64,000 nt of DNA. It comes from Sipunculus nudus. Taxonomy: Eukaryota; Annelida; Sipuncula; Golfingiida; Sipunculidae. The stretch is taken from assembly GCA_026874595.1 (NCBI GenBank), contig CM049316.1, positions 49,230,695-49,294,694 of the forward strand. The letters run 5' to 3'. Position numbers and translations under genes: made by a program. The notes beneath the pieces are model-generated. The model was not told the DNA's origin and did not search any database. It worked only from the letters and a program-made list of their open reading frames with translations. This document shows, in pieces, positions 23,786 to 37,830 of this stretch (the first letter of the stretch is position 1; every line of letters starts with the position of its first letter).

Positions 23786-25768
23786 GATTAGCTCAGCTAA
23801 GTCATATGAGCTTTTATTTATGGTTCATTGTCCATCGTCCATCTGTCTGCCCATCCATTAGAATTGCAAATTTTGAAGCTGAGACCTACAAATCTAAAAT
23901 TCAGCATACTGTTAGATGTCCCCAAAATCTCCTACCAAACTGAAAACTTGGTCACTGCAAGTTTGTTAAGAAATTAAGGAAAAACCTTAATTTTCCATTA
24001 AAATCCTACAGTCACACTTCAGGACTGCTAAATATCAAAACCTCTTATCTGTTTTTCTTAATATTTACCATAAATATTCTCCTATATATTTCCTATATAC
24101 ATACAAGAAATTAAGTTTGTATTCATTAATTTCTTGAAGAAATGGGCAAAAACATAATACACTTGGTAAAATATTAGGAAAGATATTTACTTACTTAACT
24201 TGATAGTGTTGAAGCCATTGAGAGTTTTTCAGGTATATAAATTCATTTATCCTAGATTCAATTGTATACCCAAAATAAGATAGAAATTTTGTAAATTTTT
24301 AAGTTACTAGCATAAATATAAAAACAGTACCTTAAATTATGCCCAACTTTGACCATGGCACATGTTTTCCCTGTAAGTACTGTTGACCTAATTTTCACAG
24401 CATGTAAACATATTTATCTGTTTAAATCTGAAAGTTGAAAATAAAAGCTAAAAAATAAGGCTAGTTATATTGAATTGTGTTTTGAGGCTCCATGGTAATC
24501 ACATGCGTTGTCCAGCTGCAGGCTGGCCACTTCTTGTCACTGGGGGAGATCCCCTGCTATGACAGGTGTACAAGTATTCTCATATCATCCCCCCCCCCCT
24601 GTATGAAATGAATGTAAAATAAGGCTTTGTTTGCCCTGTAAGTATATACAGAGATGTTGTTATTCCCACCATTCCCCCTGTCACAGGGGACATTTGTTTT
24701 ATTGCAAATGTGTAAAATGTATTAAACTTTAAAAAATTAGTATTAGAAAAAATTAAGATTAATTGAAACATATTCTTGCCCCAGGAGAATTGGACATAGA
24801 GTGATCAGCTCTGTCTGTCCATCATATCTCTGTTTTCATTAAATATATATTAATTATGAAATTTTTCCTTTAAGCACTGTTGAAATAACTTTCATATTCT
24901 GTATGTTTATACAATATAGATTTAAGCTTTTAAAGTCTGAAATTTGAAAGCAACTTATATTTTCACTTGTATAAAATTGAAAATGTATAAAATTTATAAA
25001 CTTTAAAACAATTTTTATATAATAAAAAGAATTAAGATCTAACTGAAACTTCATATATTATTTTCCTGCCTCAGCAGAATGGGAGTTAAAGTGATCAGCT
25101 TTTTTGTCTAGCAGTCTGTCTGTCCATTTTTAAATATTCAGTTATTGCGAATCAACACTTAATATTGCAACTGTTTACATTTTATAAACAAATAATAAGT
25201 GAGTTAAAACAAACAACTCAGGATATATGTCAAATAAATGGTCCAAGGATGAGCTAATTACTTGATCAAAGATAATCAAACAATGTTAAACCACACCCAA
25301 TTAAAGCTGTTGAGCCTATTGTGTTCTGAGCTGGTGAGGTGATGCAAGGAATACCCACACCTTATGGTAATTCTTACAATAAACTGTCAGCTCTTTATCA
25401 AAATAATAAAATTATGGACATTACTGAGTATCACACTGAAATTAGAGCATATATTCATTAACCAGTAGTTAGCCTGCTGACAAGGACAATTTCCCCTGCA
25501 TGTGGACTAAACTGCTGGAACCCTGCTGGCTGTTTAGCCACTTCCTTATCTAAAAGTCAACCAATGATCATGGTTATTGTACCTATCTTGTAAATATCTT
25601 ATGCTCAAAAACTGCTCAGATTTTTCAGTTTCAACATTATGAAATATGGTCAGGTCACAAAATATTATTTGCAACAAAATGTTACTCATCAATACAACCA
25701 ATCATATTTTAGGTTTTTACCTTCAAGGTCACCTTCAGCTGAGCACAGTGACCCATAGGTCCCTTGTT
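23786..25768 (+). mobile_element. Family-A hairpin-ended element, diverged full-length copy
   Basis: Starts TTAGCTCAGCTAAGTCATATGAGCT and ends CAGCTGAGCACAGTGACCC, then ATAGGTCCCTTGTT. The internal order matches the copy at 9611-11446: CCAAAATCTCCTACCAA, GTTTTTCTTAATATTTACCA, the ACCATGGCACA block and a C-run at 24590-24598. It is more diverged and has extra AT-rich segments. No coding capacity. Confidence 0.65.
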
Positions 25769-26227
25769 TTGTTTTATTGATTGTAAAAAGCAACAGAACT
25801 AATGCTTTATCTTCCTGCAAGATTACTGTAATTTTCATTGGAAACCCTTTGCATTGAAAATCCTTGAGGTACTGATGTAAAATTGTATTGAATATGTATG
25901 TCTGTACTCAAATCTACAGTGACTAGACAGTAGTTGGATAAACACTGAATCTTATTAAGACTCCCCAAATCTAAGTACTTACATTTGCAATAAATGAAAT
26001 ACTCAAGGCACACATGGGTTAACATGTCATTAAAATGTTACTTTTATCTTATTGATGGAATATAATGCAAGCAGCACATTTTTTGGTGACATGATGGATA
26101 TTTAAATGACCTACTAGTTCACCAGTTTTCTGTTAAAAAATGAATATTTTATGCATTTTATGACAACAAGCCTTTTTTACTGTCTGTATGTTAACTTGAA
26201 TTTCTGTTTATTTTACCATTTACACAG
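25769..26227 (+). other. Upstream intron sequence ending in a 3' splice acceptor
   Basis: No gene seen. The last 40 bases (TTTCTGTTTATTTTACCATT then TACACAG) form a good pyrimidine-rich acceptor with AG at 26226-26227, one base before the start codon of the CD109-like gene. This implies that a non-coding leader exon is spliced on from upstream. Confidence 0.6.
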
Positions 26228-26314
26228 AATGAAGAGGCTGATGTTACTGGTGACAGCAGCATGTGTCTGGCTGCCAGTTCTGGTACAGTCCCAAGAGCGA
26301 CTGCAGAAAGATCC
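26228..26314 (+). CDS. CD109-like: CD109-like / thioester-containing protein, exon with start codon (signal peptide)
   Basis: The start codon is at 26229-26231. The product begins MKRLMLLVTAACVWLPVLVQ, a classic signal peptide: basic MKR, a hydrophobic core, and likely cleavage just after the next S. The mature start would be QERLQKDP. The exon ends ATCC|GTAAGT (donor at 26315) after 28 codons plus two bases. The next exon supplies the third base, making proline. An acceptor (TTTACACAG|A) lies directly before the ATG, so the leader is spliced. The protein family consists of secreted or GPI-anchored innate-immune opsonins and protease-trap relatives. The first intron after this exon is about 23 kb. 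The first ATG was chosen because it alone gives a signal peptide in phase with exon 2. Confidence 0.87.
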
Positions 26315-26359
26315 GTAAGTATATCAAGGATGCACAATATAAAAACATGGTAACCTTTC

Positions 26360-29240
26360 CAACCTGACAATGTAGACAAATATTTAAGGGAGCAATGTCC
26401 AAATCTGACAAGACATATGTTTGCAGGAGACCATATCACAGCCTGACAAGACAATGTTTACAGGAGGCCATATCCAAATCTGACAAGACCAATGTTCAAG
26501 GCCATATCAAAACCTGACAAAACGAATGTTTGCAGGAGGCCATATCCAAACCTGACAAGACAAATGTTCAAGGAGGCCATATCCAAACCTGACAAGACAA
26601 ATGTTCAAGGAGGTCATATTCAAACAAACCTGAAAATGTTCAAGGAGGTCATATCACAACCTTAACTACAAATGTTCATATCCAAACCTGACAAGACAAA
26701 TGTTTGCAGGAGGCCATATAACAACCTGACAAGATGAATGTTTGCAGGAGGCCATATCACAACCTGACAAGACGAAAGTTCAAGGCCATATCCAAACCTG
26801 ACAATACAAATGTTCAAGGAGACCATATCCAAACCTGACAAGACAAATGTTCAAGGAGGCATATATCCAAACCTGACAAGACAAATGTGCAAGGAGGCAT
26901 ATATCCTAAACTGACAAGACAAATGTGCAAGGAGGCAAATACCCAAACCTGACAAGACAAATGTTTGCAGGAGGCCATATCCACACCTGACAATAAAAAT
27001 GTTCAAGGAGACCATATTCAAACCTGACAAGACAAATGTTTGCAGGAGACCATATCACAACCTGACAAGACGAATGTTCAAGGCCATATCCAAACCTGAC
27101 AATACGAATGTTCAAGGAGACCATATCCAAACCTGACAAGTCAAATGTTCAAGGAGGTCATATCCAAACCTGACAAGACAAATATTCAAGGAGACCATAT
27201 CCACACCTGACAAGACAAATGTTTAAGGAGACCATATCCAAACCTGACAAGACAAATATTCAAGGAGACCATATCCAAACCTGACAAGACAAATGTTTGC
27301 AGGAGGCCATATCACAACCTGACAAGACGAATGTTCAAGGCCATATCCAAACCTGACAATACAAATGTTCAAGGAGGCCATATCCAAACCTGACAAGACA
27401 AATGTTCAAGGAGACCATATCCAAACCTGACAAGACAAATGTTCAAGGAGACCATATCAAAACCTGACAAGACAAATATTCAAGGAGACCATATCCAAAC
27501 CTGACAAGACAAATGTTTGCAGGAGGCGATATAACAACCTGACAAGATGAATGTTTGCAGGAGGCCATATCACAACCTGACAAGATGAATGTTCAAGGAG
27601 ACCATATCCAAACCTGACAAGACAAATGTTCAAGGAGGCATATATCCAAACCTGACAAGACAAATGTGCAAGGAGGCATTTATCCAAACCTGACAAGTCA
27701 AATGTGCAAGGAGGCATATATCCAAACCTGACAAGACAAATGTTCAAGGAGGCCATATCCACACCTGACAAGACAAATGTTCAAGGAAGTCATATCCAAA
27801 CTTGACAAGACAAATGTTCGAGGAGGTCATATCACAACCTGACAAGACTGATGTTCAAGGTCATATCCAAACCTGACAAGAAAAGTCTCCAAGGAGGTCA
27901 TATCCAAACCTGACAAGACAAATGTTCGAGGAGGTCATATCCAAACTTGACAAGACATTATTCAAGGAGGCCATATATACAGACCTGACAAGACAAATGT
28001 TCAAGGAGACCATATCACAACCTGACAAGACAAATGTTCAAGGAGACCATATCCAAACCTGACAAGACAAATATTCAAGGAGGTATCATCCAAACCTTAC
28101 AAGACAAATGTTCAAGGAGGCCATATCCAAACCTGACAAGACAAATGTTCAAGGAGGTCATATCCAAACTTGACAAGACTGATGTTCAAGGTCATATCCA
28201 AACCTGACAAGAAAAGTGTCCAAGGAGGCATATATCCAAACCTGACAAGACAAATGTTCAAGGAGGCCTAACCACACCTGACAAGACAAATGTTTAAGGA
28301 AGTCATATCCAAACTTGACAAGACAAATGTTCGAGGAGGTCATATCACAACCTGACAAGACTGATGTTCAAGGTCATATCCAAACCTGACAAGAAAAGTG
28401 TCCAAGGAGGTCATATCCAAACCTGACAAGACTAATGTTCGAGGAGGTCATATCCAAAATTGACAAGACATTATTCAAGGAGGCCATATATACAGACCTG
28501 ACAAGAGAAATGTTCAAGGAGACCATATTCAAACCTGACAAGACAAATGTTCAAGGAGGTATCATCCAAACCTTACAAGACAAATGTTCAAGTAGGTCAT
28601 ATCCATCCATGACAAGACATGTGCAAGGAGGCATATATCCAAACCTGACAATACAAATGTTTGCAGGAGACCATATCCAAACCTGACAAGACAAATGTTT
28701 GCAGGAGACCATATCCAAACCTGACAAGACAAATGTTTGCAGGAGACCATATCCAAACCTGACAATACAAATATTCAAGGTCATATCCAAACCTGACAAT
28801 ACAAATGTTCAAGGAGGTCATATCCAAACCTGACAAGAAAAATGTTCAAGGAAGTTATTTCCAAACCTGACAATACAAATGTTCAAGGAGGTCATATCCA
28901 AACCTGACAATACAAATGTTCAAGGAGGCCATATCCAAACCTGAGAAGACAAATGTTCAAGGAGGTCATATCCAAACCTGACAATACAAATGTTCAAGGA
29001 GGTCATATCCAAACCTTACAAGAAAAATGTTCAAGGAAGTTATTTCCAAACCTGACAAGAAAAATGTTCAAGGAGGTCATATCCAAACCTGACAATACAA
29101 AAGCTCAAGGAGGCCATATCCAAACCTGACAAGACAAATGTTCAAGGAGGTCATATCCAAACCTGACAAGACAAATGTGCAAGGTGGCATATATCCAAAC
29201 CTGATAAGCCATATGTTCAAGAGGGCCATTTCCAAACCTT
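26360..29240 (+). repeat. 37-bp minisatellite in intron 1
   Basis: About 78 copies of a 36-38 bp unit (CCTGACAAGACAAATGTTCA plus AGGAGGCCATATCCAAA), with variants TTTGCAGGAG and GAGGTCATATC. The array begins about 45 bases after the splice donor of the start-codon exon and runs nearly 3 kb. Open frames on the minus strand are repeat by-products. Confidence 0.95.
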
Positions 29241-29330
29241 TTCAGACTAAATGATTAATGTTCAAAGGATTAAGAAAAAAAATGGTCAGGATTAGCACAG
29301 GGTTAAATGAATGACTTTGTTAAATTTCGT

Positions 29331-29950
29331 AAGCTCAGCTGACTAAAAGTAAGATGAACTTTATAGCAATCACAATTTTTCCACCTCCATCTGTTAACAG
29401 GGCACAAATCATTCCCACTGGACCTAGACTTCTAACTGAAAACCCACGGAGGTCTATAAAAAATCATCTTGGAAATCTGAAATTAGATCACTGTGACCTA
29501 TATCCCTTTGAGCTATCGGGCTGGAAAGTACCCCTAGAATAATTAAAAATTTGGTACAAAAGCACCAATATCTTAATAACTTACGCATTGATTGCCATGA
29601 TTTCTTTCCATACATATTGATCAAATAGTGTTTCATCAATACCTGAAGACTGGTGGCACCACTGTTAATTCTAGAAATTTCTAACTGTACATTAAAGGAA
29701 GTCCTAGGCAAATCTCCTTGGAAACATAAAATTAGGTCATGGTGACTTATACTTTGCAATCTACGGGCCAAAAATATGATTTTGAGTATCCAGTGAGTCA
29801 GATGGTGCGCAAATTTCAACTGCTGGACCCAGAAGCTTCTTTCTGAATACTCATAGAGGTCCATAAAATATGTTCTTGGAAAAAATCATATTTGGCCAGT
29901 GTGACCTATATCTTCCAAGCTATGGGGCTCATAAGTCCCCCCCCCCCCAC
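29331..29950 (+). mobile_element. Family-A element, 5' part (truncated)
   Basis: Begins AAGCTCAGCTGACTAAAAGTAAG and continues with ATCTGTTAACAGGGCACAAA and GGACCTAGA blocks shared with 34359-37345. The second internal unit is at about 29700-29930. It stops at a run of C with no 3' hairpin end. It is an old, truncated copy in sense orientation. Confidence 0.55.
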
Positions 29951-30640
29951 CCCCCACCCCCCAACTTAGGGTTTGGACGGTTTATCTAACGGCTACGGTA
30001 ATCATACCATCAACTTTTCTATTATCGTGAAATCATGATATGCATTTTTGTCCATGATTTTGGTTCACAAGCATGCCCTTGAGTGTATTTTCTGGGAAAA
30101 TTTGCATCATTTGATTTCAAAATAAATTTCTTTTCAAGAATCACATTTGTTTTTATAAACCTGAATCTGAATATGCATCTGAATAACTATGTGTGGGTAG
30201 AACTGTGTGCTTACGGACTTCGAGAGTAGTAGAAAAATGTCTGGATGTAGCAGGACCAAAGCCAGAGAATTACATGAGAAAATAACATTATAAAGAAAGA
30301 GCAATAAATAAACATATTTATCCTTATAATGCATGGAAGGAAATGTCAGTGTAAAAGTGTCACCACTGGGTCTAACTTTCTGTACAGGTTACATATTTTG
30401 CCATATAAAATGGGGGTTGGAACATTTAGCCAAGATGGGTATGACACGCTCTCTGAAAATTCTCAGGATTCTCCAGCTTTTATGTAGTTACAGGAAACAT
30501 TGTGGAAAGTTATGACAAGCCTAATTTGACAGGAGTTCCTGGGCCTCCACCTCGCACACCTTCAGCGCCTTCATGCAACTTATATCACTTAATGAGTCAT
30601 TCTGTGGTACTGGCACAATGGGTATAAATGATATTAATAT
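29951..30640. other. No gene seen
   Basis: Intron sequence, AT-rich, without recognised repeats or coding signals apart from C-runs at 29937-29962. Confidence 0.4.
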
Positions 30641-33600
30641 ATATATTATTTTTAGAGCATGAAAACATACATATTTGATTTGTTTATATCTGAAATTTGA
30701 AAAATAAAAGCTTGAACATTGGGCTTGTTATTGAATTTTTTCTTGAGGCTCTATTGTAGTCACCTGGTTTGTCTAGGTGCAGGCAACTCAGTTCTGGTCA
30801 CTGGAAGTCAGCTATGCCAGAGTTCCTGATTTGTTACAGGCACTTGGAGATCCCGTGCTGTGACAGGTGTACAGTTATTCTCATATACCCCCCCCCCCCA
30901 CTTGCCATTGATTCCTTTGCACCTGTGTGCTGGGACATTTGTTTTTATTGCAAATGTGTAAAATTTATTCAATTTTAAAATTGGATAAGAAAAAAATCAA
31001 AATCTAATGTTTTTGCTGTATTTCTTTAATTGTAATGCTTTTTCCACTCCACTATACGAAATTTTTCTTGAAATAGTAATTCAAGGAAAATCCAGAAGAT
31101 ACAATTTTGAGGCAATGAATCATTTTGAAAGAAATCAATTTTTTGTTAAATAATTTAACAATTTAAAATAAAATTTAACCCATCAGTATATAATTGATAA
31201 TTTATAAGCCAAATAATGTATAAATAAAGGTACAACTTAAAATTTTAAATTCTGAATCAAGTATTATATCCAAATATATTAGACCTACGAATCTGAATTT
31301 CTGCATACAGTTTGATGTCCCAAAAATCTCCTACCATGCCGAAAATTGGGTCAATAGGACTTCGTTCCTTCAAGATATTAAGGAAAAACCTCAATTTTTT
31401 ATTAGAAATCTATTTTTACACTTTAGGACAGGCTAATTAATATCAAAACCACTCATCTGGTTTTCTTCATATTTACCATAAATATTTCTCTATATAGTTC
31501 CTATGTACATGCCAGAAATTTAGTCATTATAATTTCATTTAAAAAAGTTATGGGCCCAAACATAATGGACTTTGTAAAAAATATCAGGAAAGATATTTGG
31601 TCACGTAAGACCAAAAGTGTTTAAGGTAGGGACTTTTTTCCAGTAATACAACTTTAATTAATCAAAATTTAATTGTATACCAAAAATTAGATCAAAATCT
31701 GGTAAATTTTTTTAAATATTGGCAAAAATATAAAATTGGTACCTTAAATTTTGCCCAACTTTGGCCACGGCAGGTTTTTTTTCTGTAAGTACTGTGGATT
31801 TAATTTTCACAGCATGTACACAAAAGGATTTAATCTGTTAAAATCTGAAATTTGAAAATAAAAGCTGCAAAATTATGCTAGTTATTGAATTTTTTTGGAG
31901 GCTCTTGTTGTATTCCCTTACATTGTCAAGCAGTCCACTTTGATGACTGTAGAACATTCAGTGCACATCTCTATGCTCCCCAGGCTGTTGGCATTATGTT
32001 AGATGTCCCCAAAATCTCCTACCATACCGAAAATTGGGTCATTAGGACTTGGTTCCTTCAAGATATTAAGGAAAAACCTCCGTTTTCCATAAAAAAAGCC
32101 ATTGTTACACTTCAAGGCTGCCTAATATCAAAACCACTGATCTGTTTTTGATCATATTTAGTATTCACATTCTTTCATACATTTTCTATTAACATACCAA
32201 AAATTAGGTCAGTATTCGGTATTATTTTGAAGTTTTGGGCCAAAATATAATGCAATTTTTAAAAAATCAGGAAATATATTTACTCACCTAACATGAGAAT
32301 TGCTGAACCTAGAGACTTCTTTTTCAGGAATATAACTTTATTTAATCAAGATTCAATTGTTTACCCAAAATTAGATCTGAATTTTGCAAATTTTTCAAGT
32401 TATTAGCATAAATAAAATATCAATACCTTAAATTTTGTCCAACTTTGGCAATGGCACGTTTTTTTCCCTGTAAGCACTGTTGATTTAATTTTCACAGCAT
32501 ATATACAAAAGGATTTAATCTTTTAAAATCTGAAATTTTAAAGAAATTGATTGAAAAGAATAGCTTTTATTCACGTTTTCATACACCATGTCAAGTGTTG
32601 TTTACATCTAGCCCACCTAGTAGTACAGCCTTTACTTGCATTATGTAACCCACCCCAGGCAGCTTGCCTTGGCTCAGCTTGGCCACTACCAGCAGGCTTC
32701 CCCTCACCTATGTACATGCCAGAAATTATGTCAATATTGTGTAATATGTAGATATAGTGGGCATCACAATAATGTACCTTGTCAAGACTAAAGAGATATT
32801 GTGTCATACAGTCACAAATTCATAAATCACTTCATCAGCATAGTTAAACATAACATCATATCTGTCAAATTGAAAGCTTGCAGACTACCATACACTTTAG
32901 ATCCTTCAACAAATAGCCTTATCATCATTCTACTACTGCTTATTACTGCTGTCATTGCATTCATATTTTAAATTTTGCATGTGTATAGATCTCACATAGC
33001 TCTTTATCATATGCAAAACTGGTGGCGCCACCTGCAGCCATTTTTGCACAGCTCCTGTCTGTTTGTCTGCCATGGGATAAAATCACTCGTATCTCGGCAG
33101 TGGTTTGACATATCTGCCTAAAATTTTGCAGGTTTATACATCCCCGACAGCTCTCTTGATTTTATGACAGGTGGCGCCACCTGCATTCTAGTTTATGCAG
33201 CAGACATCCAAGCTCATATCTTGGGAACCGTTTGACGGATTGGGCCAAAGTTTTGCATGTGTATAGTTCTCACATAGCTCTTTATCATACGCAAAACTGG
33301 TGGCGTCATCTGCAACCATTTTTGCTCAGCGTCCATCTGTTAGTCTGCCACGGGCTAAAATCACTCATATACATGTAGTGGTTTGACTTATCTGCCTTAA
33401 ATTTTGCATATGTATACAACTTGGACGGCTTTCTGGATTTTGTGGTAGGGGGGCAACCTACATACACAATTTGGCTGCAGACATCCATGCTAATATGCAA
33501 CACTCTATTTCCCCTTGCCACTCAATCCATGCCTCACTTCACCCGTTCCACTCTGATTTAGGTGGATACATGTAGTCGCTTGTCGACTAACAGTATTCTA

Positions 33601-33764
33601 GTTTCATTTATCATTTTCTCACATATTACATTATATTCCTTTATAATAGCCCAACATGTCCATGATATTCATAAGCTTTATCGACTCGATATAGTATCAC
33701 AGTGGAGAAACATTTATAGTCCAATCATGATCAGCTGAGCGCCGTGACCCATGGGTCCCTTGTT
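30641..33764 (+). mobile_element. Mosaic of family-A internal segments ending in one 3' end
   Basis: At least three diverged passes through family-A internal sequence can be followed: 30641-31270, 31279-31900 and 31990-32560. Each has the CCAAAAATCTCCTACCA, ACTCATCTG..TTTTC and TTAAATTTTGCCCAACTTTG blocks in order. One 3' end, GACCCATGGGTCCCTTGTT, finishes at 33764. A family-B copy is nested (32969-33601). Nested or unequal-crossover copies best explain the pattern. Confidence 0.55.
32969..33601 (+). mobile_element. Family-B element, 3' part, close copy of 46790-47431
   Basis: Shares long near-identical stretches with 46790-47431, including CTGGTGGCGCCACCTGCAGC, the TGCCATGGGATAAAATCACT block and the end GTAGTCGCTTGTCGACTA...CAGTATTCTAG followed by TT. 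The 5' hairpin is absent. The close match suggests recent spread or conversion. Confidence 0.75.
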
Positions 33765-34358
33765 AAATAATCAGTAATTGGGAATGAACTTTTTTTATCC
33801 TGTAAGCACTGTTGAATTAAGTGTATTTATACAGATATGTTGTAACTCCCCAACATTCCATCTCAGCCCTCTCCCCCCCCCATTTACACCCACAACACCA
33901 CCACCAATAATTCCTTGGACCTGTTGACTTGGGACGTTAGTTATATTTGCAACTGTATACATTTAATAAAATAAAAAACTATATTTTCAGTAATATATAA
34001 TAAAGAATAGATAATTGGACTAATGTGTAAACTGTGGAACAGTTCATCAAAAAGCCAACCAGTGATCATGGCAATAGTATAGGTCTTATATTGACAAACT
34101 GCTCACATGCTTCAGTTTCAACACTGGAAACACATGGTCAGGTCACAAAATATTATTTGCGATAATTTCTCATCAATACAAACCAATCATATCAACCAAC
34201 CATAGCCTTCTTTACCTCTTTCTCTCACACTTTATCGCCATTTGATATTATTTTAGATTTTTCCCTTCAAAGGAGGAACTTTAAGCCGTGATTAGTTTTT
34301 AATTTGCATATGGAAATGTTTAACCTAGTGTTCAGAATCATCAATAACATTAACACAA
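33765..34358 (+). repeat. Family-A 3'-half fragment
   Basis: Matches the 3' half of family A (CAGTTTCAACACTGGAAACA, ACAAATATTATTTGC, CATCAATACAAACCAATCAT) but stops at about 34270 before the terminal hairpin. No gene. Confidence 0.5.
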
Positions 34359-37345
34359 TTTTTAGCTAAGCTGACTGAAAGTCATCTGAGCTATAGCGAT
34401 CACTCTTTGTCCGTCTGTCTGTCTGTCTGTCTGTCCGTCTGTCTGTCCGTCTGTCTGTCCGTTAACCAGGCACAAATCGTAACCGCTAGAACTGGAATCT
34501 TCTTACTTGAAATCCTGGGAGGTCCATGAAAAATCTCCTTGGAAACCAGAAATTAGGTCTCTGTTACCCATATCCTTCGAGCTATGGGGCCCCAAAGTAC
34601 CCCCCAGAAAAGTCAAAAATTTCATACAAAAACTTCAATATCTCATTAACCACTTGACTGATGGTCATGATTTGTGGCATAACTATTGATCATGAGATGT
34701 GTCATCACTTCCTGAAGACTGGTGGTGCCACCTTTATTGTTCGATTTTTAACGATTTTTTCCTCTATTTTTGAGACTTTTAAGGATGCTGTCATCTGTTA
34801 GCATGGCACAAATTGTAACGACTGGACCTAGAATCTTCATTCTTGACACACTGAGAGGTCCATGAAAAATATCCTTGGAAACCAGAAATTAGGTCTCTGT
34901 TAACCATATCCTTTGAGCTATGGGGCCCAAGAGTACCCCCCCCCCCCCCAGAGTAGTCAAAAATTTCATACAAAAACTTCAATATCTCAATAACTAAATC
35001 ACTGATGGTCATGATTTTTGGCATACATATTGATTATGAAATGTTCCATCAGTTCCTGCAGACTTGTGGCGCCACCTGTATTGTTTGATTTTTTACGATT
35101 TTTTCCTCTATTTTTGAGACCTTTAAGGATGCTGTCATCTGTTAACGTGGCACAAATCATAACGACTGGACCTAGAATCTTTATTCTCGACACACTGAGA
35201 GACCTATGAAAAGTCTCCATGGAAACCAAAATTAGGTCTCTGTTACCCATATTCTTCGAGCTATGGAGCCCTAAAGTACCCCCAAGAAAAGTAAAAAATT
35301 TCATATAAAAACTTCAATATCTCATTAACTACTTGAATGATGGTCATGATTTGTGGCATAACTATTGATCATGAGATGTGTCATCTGTTCCTGCAGACTG
35401 GTGGCGCCACCTGTATCGTTCGATTTTTTTACGATTTTTTCCTCTATTTTTGAGACCTTTAAGGATGCTGTCATCTGTTAGCATGGCACAAATAGTAACG
35501 ACTGGACCAAGAATCTTCATTCTCAACACACTAGAAGACCTATGAAAAGTCTCCATGGAAACCAGAAATTAGGTCTCAGTTACCCATATCCTTCGAGCTA
35601 TGGGGCCCCAAAGTATCCCTCCAGAGTAGTCAAAAATTTCATACAAAAACTTCAATATCTCAATAACTACATCACTGATGGTCATGATTTTTGGCATACA
35701 TATTGATTATGAGAAGTTTCATCAGTTCCTGCAGACTGGTGGCGCCACCTATGTTATCTATCAAGAGGGTACAAATTGCAACAACTGGACCTAGAAACTT
35801 CATTCTTGTCATGCAAGGAGGCCCATGAAGAGTGCCTGTGGAAACTTGAAATTAGGTCTCTGTTACCCATATCCTTCAAGCTATAGGACTCTGAAGTATC
35901 CCTCAGAATAATGGACAATTTGATACAAAAGCTGAAGTATCTGAACAACTAATACGGAGATCATCATGATTCTTTGCATGGATATTGACCATTAAGTGTT
36001 TTTAGCTCAGCTGACTGTAAGTCATCTGAAGTATCCCTCAGAATAATGGACAATTTGATACAAAAGCTCAAGTATCTAAACAACTATTGCAGTGATCACC
36101 ATGATTCTTTGCATGGATATTGATCATGGAATGTGTCATCAGTTTCTGCAGTATGGTGGCGCCACCTGTATTTTTTTTATTTTTACGAATTTTTTTCTCT
36201 ATTTTTGAGACCTCATAAGATGCGGTCATCTGTTTACATGGCACAAATCGTAACAACTGGACCTAGAATCTTCTCTCTTGACATGCTGAGAGGCCCATGA
36301 AAAGTTTCCTTAAAAACTTGAAATTAGGTCACTGTGACCTATATTCTTTGAGCTATGGGGTTCTGAAGTACCCCCCAGAATAATGCAAAATTTAATACAA
36401 AAGCTCAAGTATCTGAACAACTAATGCATTAATCACCATGATTCTTTGCATGGATATTGATCATGGAGTGTTTCATCAATTTCTGGAGATTGGTGGCGCC
36501 ACCTATATTTTTTTTATTTTTTACGATTTTTTTTCTCTACTTTTGTGATCTTTAAACATTTGGTCATCTGTAAACAGGGCACAAATCATAATGACTGGAC
36601 CTAGAATCTTCTGTCCTCACCTCCAGGGAAGCCCATAAAAGGTCTACATGGAAACCCGAAATAAGGTCCCTGTTACCCATATTCTGTGAGCTATGGGGCT
36701 CTGAAGTACCCCCCAGAATAAAGATTTGGTCATATATTAACAGGGCACAAATCATAATGACTGGACCTAGAATCTTCTGTCCTCATCCAGGGAAGCCCAT
36801 AAAAGGTCTACATGGAAACCCGAAATAAGGTCCCTGTTACCAATATCCTTCATGCTCTGGGGCTCCCAAGTACTCCCCAGAATAAAGATTTGGTCATCTG
36901 TTAACAGAGCACAAATTATAATGACTTGACCTAGAATCTCCTTTCTTGATATGCTGGGAGGCCCCTGAAAAGTCTCCTTGTGCACCTGAAATTACATCTC
37001 TGTTACCCATATCCTTCATCCTATGCGGCTTTGAAATACCCCCCAGAATAAACATTTGGATTTGTTAACAGGGCACAAATCATAATAACTGGACCTAGAA
37101 TTTTATTTTTTGACATGCTGGGAGACCCCTGAAAAGTCATCTTGTAAACCTTGAAAATAGGTGTCTGTTACCCATATCCTTCATGCTACAGAGCTCCATA
37201 GTACCCCAGTGAATATTGGATGATTTTATACAAAAGGTCAAGTTTTGAAAAAGTATTTCATTCAAATTTGACATTCAGATGATAAAATTACTTTTGTCAA
37301 TGTCTTCCTGGTCAGCTGAGCGTCATGACCCCTGGGTCACTTGTT
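34359..37345 (+). mobile_element. Family-A element with internal ~340-bp tandem units
   Basis: Starts TTTTTAGCTAAGCTGACTGA...AGTCATCTGAGCT and ends CAGCTGAGCGTCATGACCC, then CTGGGTCACTTGTT. Inside, the block GGCACAAATCGTAACGACTG with GACCTAGAATCTTC recurs at about 34464, 34803, 35150, 35485, 36240, 36578, 36746, 36905 and 37072. So ~340-bp units pass into ~160-bp units toward the 3' end. GTGGCGCCACCT punctuates the units. A partial second start lies at 35999. No coding. Confidence 0.7.
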
Positions 37346-37369
37346 GTTTGTCAGATCTATCTTTTTATA

Positions 37370-37830
37370 TAACTTAGGCATGATGTATTGGCCTGTTGCA
37401 TGTCCATAGATAAATGCTAGCATAATTTGTCTCACAAGACAACCACAAAATCTTGGCACCCCCACAGTTGTTTTTGCGTCCATACATTGATCTATTTGGA
37501 TGAAAATCACACAACTCAGGGTTTGAAATACCTGCCTGTTATTGTGCAGTTCAATAAATCTTGGATAGTTTTGGTGTATTTGTGTATCCAAGATTGATGG
37601 TGTAATCTGCAACTATTTTTGCATATAATACACCCATGCACATAACTAAGGAATGATTGGAACTGTTTGCCTCAAATTTTGCATGTCTATAAATCTTAGA
37701 CAGCTTTTTATATACAAGACTTGTGGAAATTATCTTGCACATCACATTGATGGTGCATCCTACAATCATTTTTTTCGTGGTATCCATCCATGTGTATTTT
37801 GAGTGAAAATCACTCATCTAGAAAAACACC
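37370..37830. repeat. Diverged family-B-like internal units
   Basis: Two to three passes of a ~140-base unit with 'CAAATTTTGCATGT(C/G)TATA', 'TTGGATAG' and 'TGTAATCTGCAACTATTTTT' resemble the family-B interior. No termini are preserved. No gene. Confidence 0.4.

Noticed and set aside
26906-29230. Minus-strand frames rich in CLVRFGYGLL-like repeats
   Set aside because: Translation of the 37-bp intronic minisatellite; frame changes at each unit and no start or splice context.
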